Shown here: piece after piece, positions 1-5,776 of the stretch
How the letters are laid out: every line of letters begins with the position of its first letter
Numbering within the stretch: position 1 is the first letter of the stretch
NCBI GenBank assembly: GCA_947454295.1
Contig: CANGMO010000129.1
Location: 1 to 6,676 of the forward strand
DNA length: 6,676 nucleotides
Direction: 5' to 3'
Source of the DNA: Verrucomicrobiota bacterium
GTDB lineage: Bacteria; Verrucomicrobiota; Verrucomicrobiia; Limisphaerales; UBA9464
Position numbers and translations under genes: made by a program
The notes under the pieces: generated by a model
Seen by the model: the letters and a program-made list of their open reading frames with translations, nothing else
The model's database searches: none
What the model was told of the DNA's origin: nothing

Positions 1-144
1 CGTTCGCCGCCCAAGCCGCCTGAAGGCGGTACTCCAAACGGGCTGCCGTGTGTGGTGGCCATTCCTGGCCAGGGCGTGGATTCGATGCGTGCAAGCTCCT
101 GACGGATGGCGAGGAGACGCGGTGGGGTTAGGTCCCGCCTGCTT

Positions 145-203
145 GGAGTCCCGTCTTCAGACGGTCTTCGTTCGCCGCCCAAGCCGCCTGAAGGCGGTAC
201 TCC
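145..203. repeat. BIME-like pair of inverted REP-type palindromes, copy 1
   Basis: The left half (145-164) is an imperfect reverse complement of the right half (184-203), matching at 17 of 20 positions, with a 19-nt linker between them. Each half also contains its own short hairpin: CCGTCT/AGACGG at 151-164 and CCGCC-TGAA-GGCGG at 184-197. The pair could therefore fold as two small hairpins or as one long one. Two REP palindromes in opposite orientation in an intergenic region is the classic BIME layout. A RAYT-type (TnpA-REP) transposase could have mobilised them, but none is in this window, so the name rests on structure only. Confidence 0.7.
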
Positions 204-312
204 GAACGGGCTGCCGTGTGTGGTGGCCATTCCTGGCCACGGCGTGGATTCGATGCGTGCGAGCTCTTGGCGGGGGGCGAGGAGACGCGGTGGGGTTTGG
301 TCCCGCCTGCTC

Positions 313-371
313 GGAGTCCCGTCTTTAGACGGTCTCCGCTCGCCGCCCTAGCCGCCTGAAGGCGGTACTCC
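313..371. repeat. BIME-like pair of inverted REP-type palindromes, copy 2
   Basis: This has the same architecture and spacing as the pair at 145-203. The left arm (313-332, core CCGTCT-TT-AGACGG) matches the reverse complement of the right arm (352-371) at 16 of 20 positions. The linker differs from the first copy at three positions. The element ends about 55 bp from the stop codon of the minus-strand S9 peptidase, so it lies in that gene's 3' region and may act in transcript termination or mRNA 3'-end protection, as REP elements do in enterobacteria (inference). A third right arm (16-35) at the window start implies another pair cut by the edge. Confidence 0.68.
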
Positions 372-425
372 AAACGGGCTGCCACGATTCGGAACGATCA
401 ATCATTGGGTTTCAGACCGCCTCGG

Positions 426-2975
426 TTACTCCCAGCGCGGTTCGCGGTGATGGAGGTGTCGGACGAGGAAGTCCATGCGGCGGCGGCTGGCATACGGGGT
501 TTCGGCGGCGCCGTGGTTCACGCCGGTCATCACCAGCAGATCAAAATCCTTCCCCGCCTTTTCGAGGGCGTTGACCACCTGCATGGTCGAGGCCGGATCC
601 ACGTTGGTGTCCATCTCACCCACCACCAGCATCAGATGGCCCTGGAGCTTGGCGGCGTCCTCGACGTTCGACGATTTGCGATACGCCTCATCCACCGGCC
701 ATCCCAGCCACTGCTCGTTCCACCAGATCTTGTCCATGCGGTTGTCGTGGCATCCGCAATCGGCGACGCCGACCGAATAAAAGTCGCCGTGGTCGAGCAA
801 TCCGCGCAGAGCGTTTTGCCCGCCGGCGCTGCCGCCGTAGAGACCCACGCGGGTCAGATCCATCCAGGGACGGCCCGCGGCGGCGGCGCGGATCCAGGCC
901 TTGCGATCGGGGAAGCCGGCGTCGGCGAGATTCTTCCAGCAGACGTCATGAAACGCCTTCGACCGCTGGCTGGTGCCCATGCCGTCCATCTGCACCACGA
1001 CGAATCCCAGTTCCGCGAGAACGTGCTGACGCAGCAGCCGTCCAAATTCCTTCGGAGCAAACGCCGCCTGGGGGCCGGCGTAGATTTCCTCGACCACTGG
1101 ATAGTTGAGGGCGGGATTGAAGTGGGACGGACGAATGATGACGCCGTGGATTGGTGTCGTGCCATCGCGCCCGGGAGCTACGAATCGTTCGGGCACGGAC
1201 CAGCCGGCGGCGATCAGGGCCGTCGCATCGGCGCGCTCCAGTTCCACGACCAGCGTCCCATCCGAGGCGCGCCGCAGTTCGGTCACCGGCGCCTGATCCA
1301 CCCGTGACCACGTGTCCAGGAACCAGCGGCGGTCGGGCGAAAAGGTGATCTTGTGGGTGCCATCTCCCTCGGTGAGGACGCGCAGGTCGCTGCCGTCGAA
1401 GTTTACCCGGCACAGGTGTAGATAGTAGGGATCCTGATCGGGCCGGATGCCGCCCGCGTAGAACCAGATCTGGTGTCGCGCCTCGTCGACCGACTCCACC
1501 TGGCGAACCACCCATGGGCCGCGGGTGATCTGGTTGATCACGCCGCCGGTGCGTGTGTTGATGCGCCAGAGATGGCACCAGCCATCGCGCTCGGACATCC
1601 ACACCGCCTCGCCGATCGACTCCATCGAATGGAGGTACGTCTTCGCGGTCCAGTCCACGAAGGTCCTGGCCTGCTCCCCGACGATGGTTCGTACGGAGCC
1701 GCTGACCGGATCGACACCGAGCCAGCGGTACACTTGATGACCTCGCTGATTGTAGAGGAACCGCAGTTCGCGACTGTCGGAGGTCCATTCCAGATCGAGG
1801 TCGCCGGATTCGGTGAACGGGTTCGGAAAGAGGTCGTCGGGAATGTCGGTCCACCGCCGTTCCTCGACCGCCAACAATCGCAGGGAGGGCTTGGGAAGTT
1901 TGTCTCCGGGCTTCAGATACGGTTGCGAATGCAGACGCGGCTGGAGTTGGTCGCGTGGGGAGGATTCGATCCAGGAAACGATGCGTTCCGCGCTGCGCGT
2001 CGCCTGCACCACCGCGAGCCTGCGCGAGTCGGGCGACCACACCAGCGAGGGGCGATAGGCGTGGTCCGGTGTGCCGTTGGTCGTGGCGGTGAGGAGGGTG
2101 CCGGATCTGGCATCGTGCACCTCGACGTTGTGGTGACGCAGGATGGCCGACCAACGCCCGTCGGGAGAAAGCGTTCCCGTTTCAGCCGGCTTTGAAGTGC
2201 CTGCGGTTGCGGGCTTGGGTGATTCCAGTTTCAGGGTCTCGGACACGATGGCCCTGGCGGGTTCTCCGGTGGCTTCAAATCGCCCCAACACGGTTCCGGC
2301 CCGATCGGTCACCGCCCAGACATGACCGGCAAAGGTGTGCTGCTCCCGTTCCTGGCCCGGGCGAATGCGGCCGTAGGCATTGCGCTGGCCCGAGGCATCG
2401 ATCCAGAACAGGTCCACGTCATCCTTCAGCTGGTTCACAAAGGTGAGGCGTGTCTCAGCGCCACCGTCCCGGGAACGCACGCGCCGCGTGCCCTCGCCGA
2501 TGGGTTGAAGCGAGGGTTCGGGTCGTGGATCGGCGGTCAGGGTGGCATCACGACGCGTCCAGCGCCAATGCCTGCCCAGGGCGAAGAAGCTGAGTTCGGA
2601 ATCGGTTGCTTCGGGCTGGCCGAGATCCAACGCGGTGGGCTCGACCGGCGTCCCCGTGGCCTTGGTCAGCGCCCGCGCCACGACAGGCAGGTCGACGAGC
2701 GGGCTGCGGGTTCCGGTCTCCGCGTTGACCTCGATCCACTCAGCGGACTTGGGTCCGGTCTGCACGCGGTACCAGAAGCGGGTGTTGCCCGGCATCCAGT
2801 GGGGTTGGATGGACTGTCGAAAGACGGTGTTCTCGGTTCGCTGTCCCAGGCTGAGGGCGCGTTGGTAATCGCTCTTCGATCCCTGCCCCAACAATGACCC
2901 CCACGCGAGGGTGGTGATGGCCAGGGTGATGGCGAACCGAAGCAGCGGGTTCAGGAAGGGGCGCTTGGGATGCAT
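426..2975 (-). CDS. Secreted S9 family serine peptidase (DPP-IV/prolyl oligopeptidase type) with an embedded VHL-like beta domain
   Basis: The product is 849 aa. A signal peptide is visible (basic HPKRP start, hydrophobic core about residues 14-29), so it should act in the periplasm or outside the cell. Residues about 40-600 form a DPP-IV N-terminal type beta-propeller with TolB/WD40-like strands: LSPDGRW near 269, VWSPDSRRL near 312, LEWTSDSREL near 395, TFSPDRRW near 544. The propeller is interrupted at 171-245 by a VHL-like beta domain, followed by a Pro/Ala/Thr-rich linker (about 246-265). The C-terminal alpha/beta-hydrolase domain has EEIYAGP (629-635), the nucleophile elbow GGSAGG with Ser716, Asp789 in VGEMD and His821 in VNHG, which is a complete triad with normal S9 spacing. 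DCGCHD (739-744) follows the elbow. S9 enzymes usually cleave oligopeptides after proline or alanine; the exact specificity is not readable here. ATG at 2975 is the only start that keeps the signal peptide. The bases before it are C-rich with no Shine-Dalgarno. The gene diverges from the esterase gene. Confidence 0.95.
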   Translation of the reverse strand: MHPKRPFLNPLLRFAITLAITTLAWGSLLGQGSKSDYQRALSLGQRTENTVFRQSIQPHWMPGNTRFWYRVQTGPKSAEWIEVNAETGTRSPLVDLPVVARALTKATGTPVEPTALDLGQPEATDSELSFFALGRHWRWTRRDATLTADPRPEPSLQPIGEGTRRVRSRDGGAETRLTFVNQLKDDVDLFWIDASGQRNAYGRIRPGQEREQHTFAGHVWAVTDRAGTVLGRFEATGEPARAIVSETLKLESPKPATAGTSKPAETGTLSPDGRWSAILRHHNVEVHDARSGTLLTATTNGTPDHAYRPSLVWSPDSRRLAVVQATRSAERIVSWIESSPRDQLQPRLHSQPYLKPGDKLPKPSLRLLAVEERRWTDIPDDLFPNPFTESGDLDLEWTSDSRELRFLYNQRGHQVYRWLGVDPVSGSVRTIVGEQARTFVDWTAKTYLHSMESIGEAVWMSERDGWCHLWRINTRTGGVINQITRGPWVVRQVESVDEARHQIWFYAGGIRPDQDPYYLHLCRVNFDGSDLRVLTEGDGTHKITFSPDRRWFLDTWSRVDQAPVTELRRASDGTLVVELERADATALIAAGWSVPERFVAPGRDGTTPIHGVIIRPSHFNPALNYPVVEEIYAGPQAAFAPKEFGRLLRQHVLAELGFVVVQMDGMGTSQRSKAFHDVCWKNLADAGFPDRKAWIRAAAAGRPWMDLTRVGLYGGSAGGQNALRGLLDHGDFYSVGVADCGCHDNRMDKIWWNEQWLGWPVDEAYRKSSNVEDAAKLQGHLMLVVGEMDTNVDPASTMQVVNALEKAGKDFDLLVMTGVNHGAAETPYASRRRMDFLVRHLHHREPRWE
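2241..2465 (-). other. VHL-like beta domain within the S9 peptidase (residues about 171-245)
   Basis: The segment starts at ETRLTFVNQL and runs through FWIDASG, NAYGRIRPG, HTFAGHVW and AVTDRAG. Compared with human pVHL recalled from memory, F76-D121 aligns to F179-D224 with a constant offset of 103 and no gaps. Identities include F76/F179, N78/N181, V84/V187, W88/W191, G93/G196, Y98/Y201, P103-G104/P206-G207, H110/H213, G114-H115/G217-H218, W117/W220 and D121/D224. In pVHL, residues W88, Y98, S111, H115 and W117 line the hydroxyproline pocket that reads HIF-alpha. Here only Ser becomes Thr (T214). The pVHL alpha domain (elongin-binding helices) is absent, as expected in a bacterium. I infer a ligand-binding module, possibly for hydroxyproline or a similar ring. 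Confidence 0.82.
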
Positions 2976-3021
2976 GGGGCGGGCGTGAGTCGGGTGGGTC
3001 GGCGATGCCGCGGCGGAACGG

Positions 3022-3069
3022 CGGTGCTTTCGAAGTGAGCCGTCGGCGGTTTTGTGCCAGAAAGCACCG
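3022..3069 (+). promoter_or_regulatory. Inverted repeat covering the leader of the esterase gene
   Basis: CGGTGCTTT (3022-3030) is an exact reverse complement of AAAGCACCG (3061-3069), with 30 nt between, and the right arm ends directly before the ATG at 3070. If transcribed, the 9-bp stem would bury the weak purine stretch AGAAAG (3059-3064), the only candidate ribosome-binding site. As DNA it could instead be an operator shared by the two diverging genes. I see no clear -35/-10 promoter pair in the 94-bp gap. By rough estimate a 9-bp perfect arm pair in a gap this size has a chance of a few percent, so the role is tentative. Confidence 0.3.
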
Positions 3070-4233
3070 ATGAAGTCTTCCCTGGATCTGATCGGAGCGT
3101 TGACCTCCTGCCTGCTGGCGTTCGGAACGCTCCGTTCGATGGCGGCCGATCTGCGCGTGGAGTCACCGCGTGACTTTCAGGTCTGCCAGCGCGCCACGCG
3201 CCTTGCCGGACCGGTGACCATTCGTGGCAGCGCGTCGGCGCCCGGGTCGGTTTCGATCCGCATTACCGGTCGTGGACTCAACGGTGCCTACGATTCCAAC
3301 TGGGTGAAGGTGGAATCGATGGGAACCAACGCCGACTTTGCCACCACGCTCACCATTCCCGCCGGCGGTTGGTATACGCTCGCCGTTCGCGATGCGGCGC
3401 AGGCGGAGGTGCGGGTGGATCATGTGGGCGTCGGGGAAGTGTTCGTCGGTGCCGGTCAGTCCAATTCGACCAACTACGGCGAGGAGCGTCAAAAGCCCCG
3501 AACGGGCAGGGTTTCCACGTTCGATGGGACGACCTGGCGCGTGGCGAATGATCCGCAGCCGGGGACGTTTGACCATTCGGGCGGCGGTAGTTTCTGGCCG
3601 TCGTTCGGCGATGAATTGGTCGAGGCCCTGGGGGTTCCGGTCGGCGTGGCCGTCACGGGCAATGGAGCGACCAGCGTCCTTCAATGGCAGCCGAAGGGAA
3701 CGCGTGTGGGCATTCGGCCCACGGCCTACGCCTTCGTGCGGGAAGTGGGCACCAATTCATGGGAATGCGACGGCGCGCTGTTTGATCATCTGGCCCGGCG
3801 CGTGGCACAGCTGGGACCGCGTGGATTCCGGGCGGTGCTGTGGCACCAGGGGGAGAGCGATGCCAATCAGCCGAATCCGACCCCGCGTCGCATCACGGGA
3901 CCCGAATATGCGGCAGCGCTGGAAACGTTGATCCGTGGTCAGCGTGCGGCGGCCGGATGGGAGATCCCGTGGCTCGTGGCCCTGGTAAGCTACCACGTTC
4001 CCGATGATCCGGGCTCCGGGGTGATTCGAGACGCCCAGATTAGCCTCTGGCAGCGCGGCGTGGCATTCGAGGGGCCGGACACCGATGCGTTGCAGGGCGA
4101 TTATCGCGACAGCGGAGGCCGCGGCGTCCATTTCAGCGGCAAGGGTCAACGCGCCCACGGACACCTGTGGGCGCAGCGGGTTCTCGCCCACCTGCAACAC
4201 CAGCACGTCATTCAAACTGGGCCGGGAAAGTGA
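3070..4233 (+). CDS. Secreted SGNH/SASA-type carbohydrate O-acetylesterase (sialate O-acetylesterase-like)
   Basis: The product is 387 aa from the ATG at 3070. A TTG 18 bp upstream is in frame but would add six residues before the signal peptide, so ATG is preferred. The signal peptide has its hydrophobic core at about residues 5-20 and a likely cut after SMA (residue 25), indicating export. Residues about 30-120 look like an all-beta N-terminal module (VTIRGSASAPGSV, TTLTIPAGGWYTL). The SGNH hydrolase domain follows: VGAGQSN with nucleophile Ser131, GNGATS (197-202) as the likely oxyanion Asn block, VLWHQGESD (257-264, the SASA/CE6 hallmark) and GVHFSGKGQ with the catalytic His354. The Asp usually two or three residues before this His is missing (R351, G352, V353); the nearest acid upstream is D347. 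The family removes O-acetyl groups from sialic acids or from plant polysaccharides such as xylan, and the substrate cannot be told here. Confidence 0.9.
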   Translation: MKSSLDLIGALTSCLLAFGTLRSMAADLRVESPRDFQVCQRATRLAGPVTIRGSASAPGSVSIRITGRGLNGAYDSNWVKVESMGTNADFATTLTIPAGGWYTLAVRDAAQAEVRVDHVGVGEVFVGAGQSNSTNYGEERQKPRTGRVSTFDGTTWRVANDPQPGTFDHSGGGSFWPSFGDELVEALGVPVGVAVTGNGATSVLQWQPKGTRVGIRPTAYAFVREVGTNSWECDGALFDHLARRVAQLGPRGFRAVLWHQGESDANQPNPTPRRITGPEYAAALETLIRGQRAAAGWEIPWLVALVSYHVPDDPGSGVIRDAQISLWQRGVAFEGPDTDALQGDYRDSGGRGVHFSGKGQRAHGHLWAQRVLAHLQHQHVIQTGPGK

Positions 4234-4381
4234 GGGAATTTGGAAAGCAGGATGGGACGCATCCATTCCAAGCTCCCGCCGGCCAAAGTTGTCAGCCGCG
4301 CTTCTCCTCAGCGGGACCATCGAGCGCCTGATCTCAGGCCGCTCTCTCCTCCTGCTTTCCTGCTTTCCAAATTGATCCCTC
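4232..4381. mobile_element. MITE-like element with terminal inverted repeats
   Basis: The left end reads GAGGGA then AATTTGGAAAGCAGGA (4232-4252). The right end is its reverse complement, TCCTGCTTTCCAAATT (4358-4373), then GA and TCCCTC (4376-4381). The 16-bp inner arms match perfectly, and the six outer bases match after a short offset in the right arm. The total length of about 150 bp and the lack of coding capacity fit a miniature inverted-repeat element or another dispersed intergenic repeat. The right side also has a direct duplication of CCTGCTTTC (4351-4359 and 4360-4368). An inner hairpin GCCTGA-TC-TCAGGC lies at 4326-4339. I see no clear target-site duplication. The left end overlaps the TGA of the esterase gene. 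Confidence 0.5.
4234..4277 (+). terminator. Multi-segment hairpin just after the esterase stop, possible terminator
   Basis: The transcript could pair GGGA (4234-4237) with TCCC (4274-4277), TTGGAA (4240-4245) with TTCCAA (4266-4271) and GGATG (4250-4254) with CATCC (4260-4264), leaving a five-base loop and small internal loops. Its position one base after the stop codon fits 3'-end formation. There is no U-run after it, so it is not a canonical intrinsic terminator. The left strand of this hairpin is also the left arm of the longer inverted repeat ending at 4381, so the two folds compete. Confidence 0.35.
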
Positions 4382-4393
4382 CGCAGCTCGGAT

Positions 4394-5686
4394 TCAGCGG
4401 CGGCGGGCCATGAGGGCTTCGATGTCGTCGGCTTCGAGCGGGATGTCGGCCATGAGATTCACATTGCCGTCGCGGCGGATGAGGATGTCGTCCTCCAGGC
4501 GCACGGCGAGGCCCTCCTCGCGGATGTAGATCGCCGGCTCCACGGTCATCACCCAACCCTCTTCAAACGGGCGGCTCAGCAGACCGACGTCGTGCACGTC
4601 GAGTCCCAGCGGATGTCCACAGCCGTGCATGAAGTACTTCCGGTAGGCGGGCTTGGCCGGGTCCTGCTTGCGGATTTCACGTGTGGTCAGCAGGCCGAGG
4701 TCGACGAGCTCCTTCTCGATGGAGGCCTCGCATTCTTTCTGCCATTGCGACCACTTCTTTCCCGGCACGAGGCCGTCGGTCTGCGACTTCAACACGCGCA
4801 GCACCGCGTTGTAGACCTGACGCTGACGGCGGGTGAAGCGGCCGTTGACCGGGATGGTGCGGGTGAGGTCGGCGTTGTAGTTGGCGTAGTTCGCACCGAC
4901 ATCCAGGAGGAGCAGGTCGCCGTTTTTGCACACCTGGTCGTTTTCAATGTAGTGCAGCACGCAGGCATTGGCGCCGCTCGCAATGATCGGCGTGTACGCG
5001 AAGCCACCGCCGCCGCGCGTGAATTCGTGGATGAACTCGGCCTCCAGCTCCAGTTCGCTGATACCCGGCTTCACTTTGCGGGCCACGCGCTCAAATCCCC
5101 GCTGCGTGAGATCACACGCCTTTTGCAGCAGCTCCACCTCGGCTGGCAGTTTGGTGACGCGAAGCATGTGGAGGAGACGGGCCAGCCGCTGGTAGCTGTG
5201 AAGCGGGTACTGCGCCTGAAGCTGCTTGATGAACCGGTCGTCGCGCGTCTCAACCTCGGACACCGAGCGCTTGTGCTCGTTGGTGTTGAGATAGACGTGC
5301 TCGGCCTCGCACATCAGGCGGCGGAGGAATCCGGGCAATTCGGAAACCCAGTGCACCTCCTGGATCCCGGTGCGCTTGCGTGCTTCCTCGCGGGTGAGCT
5401 TGTGGCCCTCCCAGATGGCGATGAGTTCGCTGGTCTCGCGCAGGAACAGCATCTCGCGGTGCTTGGGATCATCGGCGTCGGGAAAGAGCAGCAGCACCGT
5501 CTCCTCCTGATTCACTCCGGTGAGCCAGAAGAGATCGGAGTTGGCCACCAGCCGCAGCGAGCCGTCGGCGTTGGTGGGAAGAATGTCGTTCGAATTGACG
5601 ATCGCCAGGGAACCGGGAAGCAGCAGTCGCGTGAGGCGGGTCCGGTTTTGGACGAACAGCGCGGGGTCAATCGGTGCGTGACGCAT
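4394..5686 (-). CDS. pepP: Xaa-Pro aminopeptidase (M24B metallopeptidase, PepP type)
   Basis: The product is 430 aa from the ATG at 5686, close to the 441 aa of E. coli PepP. It removes the N-terminal residue from peptides with proline in second position, using a dinuclear metal centre, normally Mn, in the cytoplasm; no signal peptide is present. The N-terminal aminopeptidase-P domain covers about 5-140 (DLFWLTGVNQ, EETVLLLFPD). The pita-bread catalytic domain begins near 175. The five metal ligands are visible: Asp262 (LLDVGANY), Asp273 (NADLTRT), His358 (HGCGHPLG), Glu383 (TVEPAIY) and Glu398 (VRLEDD). His365 in DVHD matches the second conserved catalytic His. The frame stays open to an ATG at 5800, but that would add 38 atypical residues and overlap the start of the diverging permease gene, so the start before RHAPIDPALF is preferred. 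No Shine-Dalgarno is seen. Confidence 0.95.
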   Translation of the reverse strand: MRHAPIDPALFVQNRTRLTRLLLPGSLAIVNSNDILPTNADGSLRLVANSDLFWLTGVNQEETVLLLFPDADDPKHREMLFLRETSELIAIWEGHKLTREEARKRTGIQEVHWVSELPGFLRRLMCEAEHVYLNTNEHKRSVSEVETRDDRFIKQLQAQYPLHSYQRLARLLHMLRVTKLPAEVELLQKACDLTQRGFERVARKVKPGISELELEAEFIHEFTRGGGGFAYTPIIASGANACVLHYIENDQVCKNGDLLLLDVGANYANYNADLTRTIPVNGRFTRRQRQVYNAVLRVLKSQTDGLVPGKKWSQWQKECEASIEKELVDLGLLTTREIRKQDPAKPAYRKYFMHGCGHPLGLDVHDVGLLSRPFEEGWVMTVEPAIYIREEGLAVRLEDDILIRRDGNVNLMADIPLEADDIEALMARRR

Positions 5687-5776
5687 GGCGGCAGGAGTCT
5701 GGAGTGATGGGACGAGTGCTGCAAGGGTGGGAGAGTGGGCGAGAAGGAAAGGGTGCGCGTTTGATGTGGGTTCGCC
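5687..5776. promoter_or_regulatory. Divergent intergenic region between pepP and the permease gene
   Basis: This 90-bp gap must hold the start signals of both diverging genes if the short pepP start is right. The plus strand is strongly purine-biased from about 5701 to 5753 (for example GAGAAGGAAAGGG at 5741-5753), so the pepP leader would be pyrimidine-rich. The purine run ends 23 bp before the permease ATG, too far for a normal ribosome-binding site. I find no convincing -35/-10 pair in either direction. Confidence 0.35.

Larger units (their letters stand above)
1..383. repeat. 168-bp tandem repeat array, 2.3 copies visible
   Basis: Unit 1 spans 1-168, unit 2 spans 169-336, and a third copy starts at 337 and stops matching after 383, where it runs into unique sequence. 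Units 1 and 2 have exactly the same length and differ only by scattered substitutions, about nine in the 109-bp core (36-144 against 204-312). The array is cut by the left window edge, so the real copy number is unknown. Each unit holds three hairpin cores: CCGCCTGAAGGCGG (16-29, 184-197, 352-365), GGCCA-TTCC-TGGCC (57-70, 225-238) and CCGTCT-TC-AGACGG (151-164; 319-332 with loop TT). The one difference in the third core falls in the loop and leaves the stem intact. Because 168 is a multiple of three, frames stay open on both strands, but I see no protein-like composition. This stretch is non-coding intergenic DNA downstream of the S9 peptidase gene. Confidence 0.93.

Noticed and set aside
1..383. 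CRISPR array
   Set aside because: The repeat unit is 168 bp with near-identical content throughout. There is no alternation of short repeats with unique spacers, and no cas genes are present.
50..385. Open frames on both strands across the 168-bp repeats (up to 92 aa)
   Set aside because: They stay open only because the unit is a multiple of three and GC-rich. The peptides are Arg/Ala/Gly-rich, repeat themselves, and have no start signal or recognisable fold.
946..2154. A 402-aa minus-strand frame inside the S9 gene in another register
   Set aside because: Its product is Arg/Pro/Ser-rich with no fold, and it is the shifted reading of the real gene.
405..2897. Long plus-strand frames of 300, 240 and 191 aa opposite the S9 peptidase
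   Set aside because: They are antisense to a gene with a complete signal peptide, domains and catalytic triad. Biased third positions in high-GC genes routinely open the antisense frame, and the translations are low-complexity His/Gly/Ala-rich.
426..5686. A proline-peptide utilisation operon formed by the S9 peptidase and pepP
   Set aside because: Although both are proline-linked peptidases on the same strand, a plus-strand esterase gene and its flanking gaps separate them, so they cannot be a simple transcript. The link stays a hypothesis.
4592..5707. A 371-aa plus-strand frame opposite pepP
   Set aside because: It is antisense to a clearly identified M24B enzyme with all five metal ligands. 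The translation matches no family and reads as Val/Gly/His-rich shadow sequence.
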